From Phoronis australis (Eukaryota > Phoronida > Phoronidae): a stretch of 64,000 nucleotides of DNA. Below the pieces are notes generated by a model that had not been told where the DNA came from, searched no databases, and saw only the letters and a list, made by a program, of their open reading frames with translations. This document shows, piece after piece, positions 13,988-25,789 of the stretch. The number at the start of each line of letters is the position of its first letter. Positions within the stretch are counted from its first letter, which is position 1. The position numbers and the translations under genes were made by a program. The stretch covers positions 1,111,552-1,175,551 of the forward strand of contig NMRA01000045.1 of NCBI GenBank assembly GCA_002633005.1. The letters run 5' to 3'.

Positions 13988-14125
13988 TGTCACAAAAACC
14001 TGTTAAAAGGCAATGTCGGCGAGAAAAGAGCATTTTCTAAGATCAGTCTCAGTGCGGAATCGAACCTGAACCCCGAGGTCCCGTTCTAACGCTCTGCTGA
14101 CGGAACTACCTGTAAACCCCACTCG
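13988..14125 (-). mobile_element. tRNA-derived SINE
   Basis: A consensus pol III B box, GGTTCGATTCC (minus strand, 14056-14066), follows a tRNA-like stretch with AGCAGAGCG. The tail GATCTTAGAAAATGCTCTTT and CGCCGACATTG is shared with the copy at 20885. Confidence 0.65.
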
Positions 14126-14189
14126 ATAAAAGGCAGAGAATTTTAAAGAGGCATAGAACGTGGAAAACAGACTAAACAAACTAAATTGC

Positions 14190-14690
14190 TTTATTCAAAT
14201 TGGTTCTCTAAACAGGAGTCAAACTGTTCATCAGGAATTTTTACGGTTTTCTCATAAAGATTTTGGATTTCCGATGATATCAAAGCATTTTTCCGTTAGT
14301 ATCAAGTGTCAAAAAACAATCTGTCAACGACTCGTGACTTCGTCGATTTTTTCCCCACGGCAAAACGCTCTCGTTATTTGGTATGGCCAAACATAGATGT
14401 ATATAGAAAATGTGTCATTTAACTTTGATGTAAAAACAGTGGCGATTTCAAGCAGTAACCAGTCCGACTTATTTGAGTGCAATTGCGCATTATACATTAT
14501 TAGGGATGTATTGGGATAAAAGTTTTATTTCGCCGGTGTTTCAAAGCTAGTGAAGGAGAATTTTTTTCTAGAAATTCATGCAATATTCAAAGTGAATAAA
14601 TTTCACGTTAGCATCCCCTAGAAGTACATGTTTTAAAGGTTTTTTCGTGTTCCATGCGTATTTAGTTGGTCGGGCCACCCGAGCCTCGAT
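14190..14690 (+). repeat. Dispersed repeat related to 63100-63540
   Basis: GATATCAAAGCATTTTTC, CTCGTGACTTCGTCGATTTT and TTATTTGGTATGG...ACATAGATGT match GATATCAAATGTATTTTC, CTCGCCACTTCATCGATTTT and TTATTTGGTATGAAAAACAT near 63130-63260. Confidence 0.65.
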
Positions 14691-15195
14691 TTCAACAGAA
14701 GTCAGGCAGACAACGTCGAGAATTAGCGATTAGTAATAAAATCTTATATGAACTTTTGTAGTGTTATATCTAACAACTTCAAAAAGTCTATCCCACCCAA
14801 AAATTATCCGAAAATGCGTTTTTTGGGCTGTAGAGCCGATAATGTCAATTTAGGGTGATTCCACGTATTTGTTCCGTCAAGTTCTCACAAAAATACCTCG
14901 GAATTTATTCAAAGTGTCTTCTCGATTCTGTCATATTTTCATCATAAGGAAATAAAAATGTAGAGTTGACATGGCCAACAAAAGTGGACAGATTCTCGAT
15001 TACCCAATACTTTTACTTGTAGCAGAGGGGACAAATGTTGCAGAATTTCCCTTTTTGGAAAATGGGGCGTCAACTTGAAAGAATAGTCAGGAGCGATGCA
15101 CTTAAAAACGCAATCCAACAGATAGTGAAATAAAAACACCCGCGGAGTGTGGTTCCGCTATTTACTGCGTAGAAAACAATCTTAACTTTGAATAT

Positions 15196-15356
15196 CAAGG
15201 GCGGATCCAGGATTTTTAGTTAGGGGGCCAGGGCATAATATTAGCCAGGATTTTTCTCGTCAGATCAGTATTCGCACCCCCCCAATTGCCAAATGGAATC
15301 TGGGAGAGTTTTAGGGGGGGCATGGCCCCATTGCCCCCCCTCTAAATCCGCCACTG
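15196..15356 (+). mobile_element. MITE, same family
   Basis: CAAGGGCGGATCCAGG to AAATCCGCCACTG, flanked by AATAT and AATGT (4 of 5 bases). The body shares AAATGGAATCTGGGAGA and a G-run/CATGGCCCC segment with the copy at 16419. Confidence 0.82.
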
Positions 15357-15539
15357 AATGTGTATGCAGTTTAAAGAGGTTTTGAAAAAATTAATCAGAA
15401 ATGGCTATTCGGTAGGCAGGCACTTGTGATTCAATGCAGGCTGGTAGCGTAGGCACCAGCCGTTGCTTTGGCGCAACACGACTTCTTGTCCTTTTTTGCT
15501 AATCATGCGATGGAGGTTCACGCTGGAGTTGGGGTAACT

Positions 15540-15760
15540 GCCGTGAAGAGGCATGGGACGCGAAAGCTGGTCAAAAATATATTTTAAACAATTCCTGACG
15601 AAAGTACCATTTTGAAACGTCTACTACAGAGTTATTCACTTTCTTCTGTCACGATTTTTTAACACGCGCTAATGAAAAACTCTACTGTCACCCCAGAGTT
15701 TTTGACCTCCTTCTCATTTACATAAATACGCGCATGCGCTCACAGTCAGTCGACAAACAG
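15540..15760 (-). repeat. Dispersed repeat, inverted relative to 63310-63550
   Basis: The reverse complement has TGACTGTGAGCGCATGCGCG, ACAGAAGAAAGTGAATAACT and TCCCATGCCTCTT. At 63318-63545 the order is CTGACTGTGAGCGCATGCGC, AGAAGAAAGTGAATTACTC, TCCATGCCTCTT. Together with 14190-14690 this looks like pieces of one longer element. Confidence 0.68.
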
Positions 15761-16418
15761 TTGACTGACAATGAACATTCACGACAGATTATCATTCGAG
15801 ATCGCACTCCGAATCTGAGGTCCACAGCACAGTATGAGACATGCCAGAGAAGCAAGCAAACTTTCCAAGACATAATTCCAAGGGAAATGTGCTACGTCTC
15901 TGCCTTCCAAATAACGAGACGTGGTTTGCCTTGTGGGACGAAAAATCGACGAAGTGACAAGCGGTTGACAGGTCTAAAAGAAAAATGCTTTGACATCTAC
16001 ATAAATTCAAAACCTACGAACAAACCGTAAAAATACCCGGTGAGCAGGTTGAATTCTGTTTCAGTGGCAGAGAACCACTCTGAATAATGCAATTTAGTTT
16101 GTCTTTTTGCGTTCCAGGTCTCTTTAAGATTTAGCCTATGCTAAACCGTTAGTTGGTCCCTAATTATTAGATTTGGAAAGATAAAATATACCCTCAATGC
16201 GCCCCATTGATCGAGATGTGCGTCAGTTCCCGGCAAATGAGCCCAAAGCGATAATAACGCTCACCGATTTAGCAAACGACTCCGAAAATCGGGTTAATGA
16301 AGATTATAGAGCACACCTTGGCGATTGATTCTCATCCGTAGTGACAATAACTAAATGGTCTTCAGTCATTTTTAATGAGAGTAAGAAGCGGTACGGATTG
16401 TCTTTACTGAACAGTAAG

Positions 16419-16573
16419 CAGGGGAGGATCCAGATTTTGAATCCGGGGGGACAGGACAGAGAATTAGCCAGGATTTTGCCCGTCAGACATGCGTGCCCCA
16501 GACCTGCCAAATGGAATCTGGGAGAATTTTAGGGGGCCATGGCCCCTTTGGCCCCCCTCTAAATCCGCCAGTG
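16419..16573 (+). mobile_element. MITE, same family
   Basis: CAGGGGAGGATCCAG to AAATCCGCCAGTG, flanked by GTAAG and GTAAA (4 of 5 bases). The body is closely similar to the 15196 copy. Confidence 0.8.
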
Positions 16574-16739
16574 GTAAATGTTTTAAACCATTACCTCTTT
16601 AATAATAGTAACTAGTCCGAGAGGTAAAAGCGTTTTTGGGGCAACGGAAACATATATTTAATTGCCTTACAAAGTGGGTCCTATGAAAGTAAGGGGCATT
16701 CGTTTCTTCACGATGACATCCGTCAAAAACTCGCCCAAA

Positions 16740-16920
16740 GCGTTAGTAACTAAGTGAAGTTGCATTTTGCCCTGGCTAGCCAAAAACTAAAATCGAATTG
16801 AGCCTTCTGTTTTTATGAAATCTGTCTCGAACTATTCCTTACTGTGATAGGATTTTATTTCCGTCATACCAGCTCAAATCACAGGCAATGCGTAGGCCTA
16901 CACGTGCCAGTTTCGAATTC
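16740..16920 (-). repeat. Dispersed repeat, inverted copy of 24205-24360
   Basis: The reverse complement has CTACGCATTGCCTGTGA, AAATAAAATCCTATCAC and AGGGCAAAATGCA, matching CTACGCATTGCCTGTGACTT, AAATAAAACCCTATCAC and AGGGCGAAATGCA. Confidence 0.65.
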
Positions 16921-16999
16921 ACATTTTAGCGTTCGCCAACCCCAATAGGCTCCAAAGTGTTTCTCGAGTCGCTGATGGTTTCGATGGTCTTGTAGGTAA

Positions 17000-19900
17000 G
17001 GGAAGTATGACGACCGATTTTATGGGAGTATGAGATCAATTCGATTTTCGTTTTAGCCAGCTGAACAACGTGAGATACAGTTTTAAGGCTGCAAATTGTT
17101 TGGAAGCACTTCCCCTCCCGGTCTCCCACTCTCCCTTCGTCCGCGTATGGTGGAAGGTGCTGCCCCTCACCAACTTTATGACTCCTCCAGCTTCCTACGC
17201 CAATAATTATCATTTGCGGAATGTCAAAACAGCATCAACTTTCAAGGGCATTTTACAAATAGAAAATTTCAACCTTAATACCAGTATCATACCAGTAAAT
17301 TTATATCAATTTCCCCAGGGAATACTGAGGTATGTCGTACTCTGTGGTTGCAAAGCCACCCTGACACTTTAACGATTAAGTGACGCGCAATGCCACCTAA
17401 AAGATAGTGGCAATGAAACTCTTCGGGAACGAGAGAGTGCGTGCCATGTCGCCTTGGCACGCATAGGTTTGCGGAACTCAGTGTGAACAGGACGGATCAA
17501 TAAGTCGTGAAACACGCCTGAGGTATGCAGACTTATACTTGTCAATGCGCGCCACGATGTCAATGTTCACACCCTGGCCCTGATTCAGGCGTGCACAATG
17601 CGTGCACAATGCGTGCACTTTTGCGCGTGACAGCTTGCCGTTGCGGTCCATTTCTGTGGAGAAAAGTGCACAATTTATGCGCGAAAAAAGTGCAACTCGT
17701 ATGTCCTGTAATGACGTATCTGCCACAAAATACTGACACGATTTGGACCCACATAGATCGAAATGCAGTTACATGACATTTTGTAGGCCTTAGATTTTTT
17801 CCGATTCAGGTAATCACGGGGGTAATTTACCACAACGTTACAACCAAACAATAAATGACGCCAGAGGATGTCAATTTCAAAAGAGATTTTTAATTGCATA
17901 ACTCACACTCATCCTATCTCGTCATACAACATAAACCATATATATATTATCATCATATCACATATCATGCCATTTCAGATCATGCTGAATAAATGGTCCG
18001 TAACAGCCACAAAGCATGCCAGGAGCCGATAATGTATGTCACTCGTGTTTGTTCTTAGTAGTCGCTTGTCTTAGGTCTTAAACCAGAGTCAGGGAAGACA
18101 ATAGTCTCTTTTAAGTCATGATTTTTTGGCTTCAGTGAAGACTTATAAGTAACGGTGGAACTTCATTAAGACAATGAACTCTGAAAGAGTTAAAGGTGGG
18201 TTGTCAAATAACCACATTTCGCTTTATAAGACTTCGGTAATTACGAAATAAAACCAGAGACCTAAGACCTCTAACAAAACAGCTGAGGTAAACTAATGAA
18301 CTTGGGGGGGGGGGGNACCAGAAACTTCGGGTACGAATGTTTCTGCAGAGGAATTTTAAAAAACTCCCAAAACTGTATACCAGGGCACCTAAAACTCCCA
18401 TCTTTTCGAAGTTTGTCCCTTCAAACGATGACACTAATAAAGGACCCTAATAACCGCCCCCGCCCCTTGTGATCAAAATCATACCCTAAACCCTTAACAC
18501 GCGTACTTGCACAGGGCTCAAACAAGTGACCCTTTCACGTGACATTTTGTTGATGAAGCATACGTAGACCCTACCCAAGTTTCTAGTGACATTCTAATGC
18601 CCCGGAATAGGAATTAGATCAAAAGATCACCCACATTAATCTGGCCAGCGCAGACGGATACATGTAGCAATGAGCTGAGCTGTTTGCCTCAAATGAGCCA
18701 TAGCTCGTGCCAAAGCCAGAACAATTGGATGAACTCGTGGAAAGTTCATTCGATTTTCATACACTGGCTCAGAACTGTCAGCTCAATTAGGGTTCACTTG
18801 TGGCAGCCAGCTCAGCTCACTCCGGACCTTTGCATGAATCCTTCGTTGACACCCTAACTGGTCGAAATGGGACAACTCGTTTGCGAACCGCAAAATCTGC
18901 CGTAATGATCAAAAACACAATGCAGTTCGAGGCAATTAGGTGGCTTCAGAACTGACGCCACGGGCTGCCGTGGCGTATTGTTCTCTAAGTAATTAGATCC
19001 ACCATAAACGCCCTGGAGGCAACAAAAAGTTAAATTTCCGTGTTGAGAGTTTTTACTTTTCAAATACCGGTAGCATATTTGAATAGTTAGGGAAAATGTC
19101 AATTGCCATTAGCTGGCAGGCAGCAGTTGAGTAAGTCAAGTGTTATCGTACAATCCTTGGCATGGAAAAGTGGAACAAAATCGCCATCCTGTTGGATAAC
19201 CTCGCATTTAAGTCTGTATTCCTGCACCAGGAAAACGAGCATGAAGTCTTACAAATATCAGACTTTTTCCCAGTTGCAAAGAATTCCACGCGTTACCACT
19301 GTGTATTTTTAGTCGACAAAAGCATGATAATAACCGGGATCATGAGGCAACTCAAGATTTTGGTACCTGTCCTTCTTTTCGGCTAGTTCACTGACATACT
19401 CGTAGTTTTTACAATCTCTATTTAAGACAGCTCTTTGCCGAACTATTTTTGAGCGGGCTCACGAAATATCGTTGTTCCACGACATTTTGTTGGGCAGTTC
19501 TTGGAGAGCCGACCCGTGCCGGGTCGAGCCGGTCTCACCGCATGGTGACGGGTGAAGTCATTTCGGATTGTTTTCCGTACGCTCGACAACTAGTATCGGG
19601 GAGCGGAAGTACGTTTGCTTATCTTACGTCGCTGGCTTCCCAGGTATCTGCACTTTCAAAGCAATGTCACTGCGCACTCATCCTTTGTTTGAATAGAACT
19701 TTTTGGCGCGTGGTATTCACTTCCCTAGCGGCCATACTGCTTACTAGGTGACTGAAACTGGCCGACGTGACATGCAACTGAACATGTCTGCTCTGAAGCA
19801 ATGGCGACATGTGACTTCTCAAGTCTATAAATCGTTTATAATCCGAGCACGCAACAAAATGACACCGCTTATGTACCAGTAAGTGGCAAATTAAATCAAA

Positions 19901-20270
19901 AGTCGGTTTAAATTTGACAGAGGCGCGGGTTTACTGCCCCTTTAAATGAGAATTTCAAAATGCCATGCAACCGTAATGCAAACGCCGAATCACGAGAAGT
20001 ATAGGTCTACTGTACTTATTTGCACCAATGTAAAAACCTCCACTTCTTCGCCCTACTTGATTACTAATGCACAGACAGGCTGGCGATAAAAGCAGTCATT
20101 GCAATGAGGTCAAGGAGACTGAGAGGTTATCGAATTACTCCAAGCTACATAATCATATACCCGGGGGTTCGCGAGGAAGCCGTCATTCATTTATTATGAC
20201 CACTTACGCGCTCCTCGCTGTAAAGACGGTAAGGACTTGATTGACAAATCAGCGCATTTAGCCCATTACC
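17000..20270. other. No gene seen
   Basis: Holds a small GTGCACAATGC duplication near 17590, the poly-G run at 18306 and several short frames. The 74-codon plus frame 19162-19386 has no recognisable motif. Confidence 0.5.
18306..18316 (+). other. Poly-G run ending in an unresolved base
   Basis: About a dozen G are followed by N at 18316, probably a sequencing limit at a homopolymer. Confidence 0.8.
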
Positions 20271-20289
20271 TACGAAACTATAGATGTAT

Positions 20290-20780
20290 AAATTCTGAAG
20301 GTATAAAACCTGTAGAATTTGATTTTTGATATTTTACCAATGTGCCATTAATTGGATCACGTGACCATGTTTTAGTGATCTGTAGCAAAAAAGAACGGTG
20401 TATTGATAGCAAAACAACACTGTCAACAACAAGGTCAAATTTTAGGGTGAAATTTCAAAAACGCTGTCACAGCCTTTTTTAAATTTACCGGTATTTCGTT
20501 TTGTGCTACTTCAGAGTCCTATTTTTTATCCCCTCGTGCAAAACTGGAAATTTTTAAAAAGAATTTCTAACACCATTCTGGAGAATAGTGCATGAAGTAT
20601 CTGAAATAGTACGAACTAATACGATCAGCCATTTCTGAGATATGATGTTCCGAAGTTGGCTGAAAGTTGGGACATTTTTCCATGGTCCTACATAACCTAA
20701 GAGATTGTTCACCATAATGCCCGAGACCGTGCTTGGCGCTTTTCAGGGACATTATCGGTGTCACGATCTGAAAACGCGTT
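20290..20780 (+). repeat. Half copy of the fold-back family F2
   Basis: GTAGAATTTGAT, ACCAATGTGCCATTAATTGG, ACCATGTTTTAGT, AGCAAAACAACA and GCCATTTCTGAGATATGATG occur in the same order as in the left arm of 52046-52946. Confidence 0.65.
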
Positions 20781-20884
20781 TTGGGATTCTTGTTGGACTA
20801 GACCTCTTAAGTGATTACCTTTGACCTTTGACCAGAACTATATAGCAACAAAACTGATCTTGGATTTATTACTGGTCACTGAAA

Positions 20885-21060
20885 TCAAGCGGGATTGAGC
20901 TCCGCCATCAGAACGTTAGGCTGTGACCGTGGGGTTGTAGGTTTGATTCCGCGCTGAAGCTGATCTCAGAAAATTATTTACCTTTGCCGATAATGTCCAT
21001 GTAAGTGATCCGCCGTGACAAGTTAAAACTTTCTTAAAGTCTGGTCTCAAGCTAGACGAT
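20885..21060 (+). mobile_element. tRNA-derived SINE, second copy
   Basis: B box GGTTTGATTCC at 20940-20950 after a tRNA-like head; tail GCTGATCTCAGAAAATTATT and GCCGATAATGTCC matches the 13988-14125 copy. Too degenerate for a functional tRNA. Confidence 0.65.
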
Positions 21061-21069
21061 GACTATGAG

Positions 21070-23650
21070 ACGTGCCTGCTTTTCAAAACCAAAAATTTAC
21101 ATCAAAATTGTGAAAGGATTAAGTTGAGACTGTTATTTCATAGTTGTTAACGTAAAGCGGATTTACTTAGCATCGCTTTTAGGACAGAGTTTTCCAGGCA
21201 CATAGAAAGAATTTGTAGGAACATGCCCCCACCCCTTACCTGGGGTGAGTCTCGCTGATATCGTCTCGGGTGGTTACACGGTGCACGGGACATGTCGATC
21301 GAATGGATGACTTTTTCACGATCAGTTTCCCTACAAAAGGGTTTATTTTCTTGCGAATTACCTTCGTGAAAAGGTTCACTTGGTGACTTCTAAACTCTAG
21401 AAATTGGTTCCTTTTCCCAAACTACATAAGTGTTTATAATATTTTCGGAAAATTCTGTTGCAAAAATTGTGCTCATTTTTTGACAACAATGCATTTCCTC
21501 TTGTGCTGTTTCGGGCTAAAAATTTTCTTGTCCAAGAAAGACTACGAAAAGGTCAAGTTTACGGAATTACCCCATACAAATATGGTGGTTCTGGAACGAA
21601 ATCCAACTAAAGGGTGACTTTTCGTAGAAACACTCTATAAACGGGTCCCTTTTTCTCGACTACAATCTTTAATTGCTGGGTATCCAAATTTTCCGGTTTC
21701 ACCCCCTCGAAAATCAGTAGGCTGTCGAATTCCGGGTTATGCACCCCAGCTTTCAGACATTGTCTCGGGCAACTATTTCGCCCGGCTTTGGTGTCGTCCC
21801 TGGAGTTTTTTTTGCGGGTTGTACCGCTACTATCTCGGCGGGTACCCGTTTTACGACTGAGTCACTTCCGACAACCAGCTCAGTCCGGCAGTAGTGTTCG
21901 GACACTGAACCAAAGTGTTTTTATTGTATCGCTTTCAGCCCATACAATAGCAACTTACTAATTTACACTGATGGCCTAATCTAATAATTAGTGATTGGCA
22001 TCGCGAATCGCGGAAGATACGAGGATTGAGCTTTGATTATATAGTAAACTATTTGCTGTCAAGTCCGTATGCAATAAGTCAAACGATATCATAAACAACC
22101 CGTGAATGCGCTGAAAATAAAATACAGGTGAAGCGAGCGAGATGCTTAGATAAATCGGGGTACAATGTTAACAGTGTGAGCGAGAACGATTTGCCTAAGT
22201 AAGCGCAATAATATACGAATGTATAAATTGAGAAACCAGATCTTAATCGAGCGGCGAAATGAATGTATTTCCATTAATGAGCTATCGAACAACAGTCAAC
22301 CACTGTTGACCCACCAACGTTATCGCTGTTTTCTGGTGACATGATATGAAATCGTGCGACAAATTTCCGGCGGATTTTAAAATTTAATGAATATGCCTTA
22401 AACGGAGTCGATTAATGAGTATAACGCCGTCAAAAATTCATTAAACGGCAAATTTGTGCAACATTGCATGACATTCGGTGAGCATACATGTGTTAGTGTG
22501 AAATTGATCAATAGGAAGCGAGCGTAGCTCCAACCAAAATGTTGGTTGGCGGGGGGAGGGCGGAAATAAGTTTTTGTCACAACTTTCCAGGTAATAATAA
22601 CCTATAAGGAACAAAACGTTCTCAAATTGTACACTCAAATATAAAAAATAACAAAAGCAACGTAGCGCTGAATTTAGCCCATGACAGCAGTGCAAACGTT
22701 ATATTCCTAGGGGTGTTATCGTGTAATATATACAATAAAAAGCCACTAGGAAGCGCAGCATAGGTCAAATTAGTCTGATTCAATTAGGTACGTGTTGTCA
22801 ACTATTCGTTACTCAGACGTAATCATCCACAAACTTGGTAGTAGCGACCCCTGTCGGTTATGGCCCTGTTTGGGTTGTGTCACTGTATAAAAGTTATGTG
22901 ATGACTGTATGTTGGAAGTGTCTAATTTTGTTCACCTTCGTACAGCATGCTTCAACGGCAGCCGAATCGTTACTTTAAGGCTCCGAAACAACCCTTTGGA
23001 TTATAGTCGTTTACCCAACAAAACTAAAATTAATTGGAAATCCTTCACGCACTGTTGCAAAATGACCCTTTCAGTACTGTACATTTCCCAATAACCCGTG
23101 TGAATCTAGAATATTTCAATGTCGTAAATGGCACTCTTCGCTTTCGAAAGTGGTCTTGAAAACCACCCGTCGGAGGAGCACGACCCGCATACCTCACCCA
23201 CGTAAGTATCCCTGGGCATAACTGTAAGTGAATGCCTACAAATAAGATACCCAAAAATTGTAGCCACATAATTTTTAGTTGCTTTTTCGTTCAGTGAAAG
23301 TGAAAACAAGGATTTTTGTATTTAATGTCGATAAACAATTAACATACTCAACATGCAGTCTTGAAATAAGTCATTTACAACCTACAATTCAAAAATTCCC
23401 TACAAAGTTACTAATGTTTTCTCGCACTTCCTCCACTGACCTATACCGTGAAAGACGTAGCGAGCCGTATAAAGTTTTTTCCCGTGGAGACCAATTGCAG
23501 CGCCTCCATGCTGTCTTCTAAAGCTATAACGTTAGTATTCTGAATTGTTCATCAACGAACACGGGCCCAACACCGGTACGTAACTTGAACGGAAACTGCA
23601 ATATTCACGTAAAACAACATGTCTTTTTAATCAGATATTTTAACATAAAT
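21070..23650. other. No gene seen
   Basis: Unique-looking AT-rich sequence with one isolated CCACTAGGAAGC motif near 22740. Confidence 0.5.
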
Positions 23651-23651
23651 T

Positions 23652-23911
23652 AATCACGCCAAGACAGAAAATTTGTCACACCAGGACATGTTTATCGCGC
23701 CAGGACCTAAAATTTATCACGCCTGAACAAATTTCATGCCAGGAGACCACGTGACCATCCGGCAAGCCTGGCGTGTTAAATTTTGTTCCTGACGTGTTAA
23801 GTTTTCGGTCCCCACATGATAATTTTTCGGTCCTGACGTCGTAAAATATAGGTCTTGACGTGATCAATTATAAGTCCTGACATTGGCCTCATAAATTTTG
23901 TTCTTGTGATG
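23652..23911. repeat. Inverted tandem array of about 22-bp units
   Basis: The left arm repeats ATCACGCCAGGACCTAAAATTT-like units. The right arm repeats CGTGATAAATTTTCGGTCCTGA-like units in the opposite sense, near-exactly every 22 nt. The arms meet around CACGTGACCATCCGG. See findings. Confidence 0.75.
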
Positions 23912-24204
23912 TATTGTTTTGGGCTGTTTTTAATTTTTGTGTAAGTGAAAATTCTGGTTTTGGGTTATTGTTTGCTGCTCCTGCAGATAATGTTCTCGTC
24001 TGTTTTTAATTCTTGAGTATTTGTCCCCTGGAATTTTACCGCTTTGCCTGGCTTTCCTTCTACTCTCATAAAATCGGTTTCATATTACCCCTGACTGCGA
24101 TAGCATTCTATTTCCGTTATGAATAAAAACATCGAAACCACCAGCGACCCAAGAAAACGTTTCAGAGTTCGTTGGGTTTGGCCAACCCGGCTAAAACCGC
24201 CGGT

Positions 24205-24360
24205 GCGAATTTGAAAATGTCGCCTCTACGCATTGCCTGTGACTTCATGTGGTAACATAAATAAAACCCTATCACGGCAAGGAGTAGTACGCGACCAACT
24301 TTGTGAGTAAAATGCCTTGATTCGATTTGGCAGCTGAACAGGGCGAAATGCATCACAAGA
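24205..24360 (+). repeat. Dispersed repeat, partner of 16740-16920
   Basis: See 16740-16920. A shorter inverted piece (GACTGCGATAGCATTCTATT, near 24090) stands just to the left, so the locus may be a partial fold-back. Confidence 0.6.
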
Positions 24361-24553
24361 CTACCCGACCGTTGTAAAACCGGTCTCATCTCGTTCCTTA
24401 CTCAAATTAGAATTCATTTCTACTGGGTTCGAGATAGTTTGTTGTTGCTTCAAAGCCTAATCATTTAAGTACTCGGGACATATGTCGATCATAAAAGTTC
24501 CTTGTCATGGCGGGCTTGTTTTAACTTGACAAGGCAGCATGGACATCGGGGTA

Positions 24554-24686
24554 GAGTTCAGTAACCCTAGGACCTCGCTAAAATATAGCTTAAGTCACGT
24601 GTTTGTGCTTAAAATACACGGCCGCAATATCTCTCGTAATCTCGCGAAGTCTTGCTTTTTAGCGAGGTCCTAGCGTTATTGAACTC
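24554..24686. repeat. Fold-back element (133 bp, about 31-bp arms)
   Basis: GAGTTCAGTAACCCTAGGAC... at the left pairs with ...GTCCTAGCGTTATTGAACTC at the right, through the TCGCTAAAA segments. No target duplication seen. Confidence 0.78.
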
Positions 24687-25227
24687 AGGGCATGGTTAAT
24701 CCAGTTGATAATTTCAATTTGACTGGTGCGCCATGATGAAAAGCAAAAACGCCAGAATACAGTTCATAGCGCTTTAAATATTAACACAATTTTATTCTAA
24801 CACAGGATATTACTGAAACTCGAGTGAGTCTAATGCAAGTCTTGATAGATGTATTCAGTCGTTAAAAAGTGATTAGTTCAAACTTAAGCGCACGAAGATA
24901 GACGCCTAATTCATGCAAATAGTTTTTAATTCATTGGTAACATCAGGAGATGAAAGTGAACTAAAAATACACGAGTCTGAACAGACTTGAAATCAGAAGT
25001 GTTTTCTCACATCCCTAACGTGTTGCACTTCGAACACTAAGCAAGCCTTTTGAATAAAGCCATCGAGGGTCGTTTAAGTCCGTTCGTAGTAAGACTGTAG
25101 TATCTTAAGTTTTATTGCCCAACAATTCTCTGGTTTATGAAGGTGGGCCTTCAACTTGAATGTGATCTAAATAATGTCAAAATGTTCGTTCTTACAACAA
25201 CAGCAACCCAACGCGTTGAAATGTGCC

Positions 25228-25374
25228 CAGTGGCGGATTTAGAGGGGGCCAAGGGGGCCACAGCCCCCCTAAGATTCCATTTAGCAGTTCGGGGGAGGAA
25301 TGTCTGACTGGCAAAATCCTGGCTAATACTCTGCCTTGCCTCCCCCGCAACTCAGAATCCTGGATCCGCCCCTG
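25228..25374 (-). mobile_element. MITE, same family, 5-bp TSD
   Basis: Starts CAGTGGCGGATTTAG and ends GGATCCGCCCCTG, the reverse orientation of the other copies. Exact GTGCC duplication at 25223-25227 and 25375-25379. Internal G/C runs and an ATTCCATTT segment are shared with the 15196 and 16419 copies. Confidence 0.85.
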
Positions 25375-25589
25375 GTGCCTACGACTGTATTGTAAACGAT
25401 ATGCCTCTGAGGATGTTTAAACAAAACACTAGGACACAGATCAAATACTTGATATTTAATCTATGACTAGAAGACACAGAATATATCGAACTTGTCCGAT
25501 AATTTGAAGGTCTCATCGTTTTCTTTACAGAAACAAGTAGGCCTAAGCCATATTTCATGAAATCAAAATCCGTCCAGGAATTCTGATAG

Positions 25590-25780
25590 TTCAAATGCAC
25601 ATTGCCACTAAAAAGTACAGTGGTAGTCGGATCCGTCCGAAACAAGTTGCCATCTGTTGCCATGTTCATAGGAATGCATTTACCATATAAGTATTTAGTT
25701 TCACAAAGATGCTACAAGGTGTTTAGGATTCGAAGAGCTATAATATAAAAAGCCACTAGGAGGCACCACAGTTACAACAG
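25590..25780 (+). repeat. Two-unit copy of the CCACTAG array family
   Basis: CATTGCCACTAAAAAGTAC, GTCGGATCCGTCCGAAA and AGCCACTAGGAGGCACCACA match units of the arrays at 42.8 and 49.2 kb. A single related motif (AGCCACTAGGAAGCGCAG) is near 22740. Confidence 0.65.
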
Positions 25781-25789
25781 CACTTAATA

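Noticed and set aside
19162-19386. 74-codon plus-strand frame starting MEKWNKIAILLDN
   Set aside because: Looks somewhat protein-like, but has no splice sites, homologue or promoter features that I could identify.
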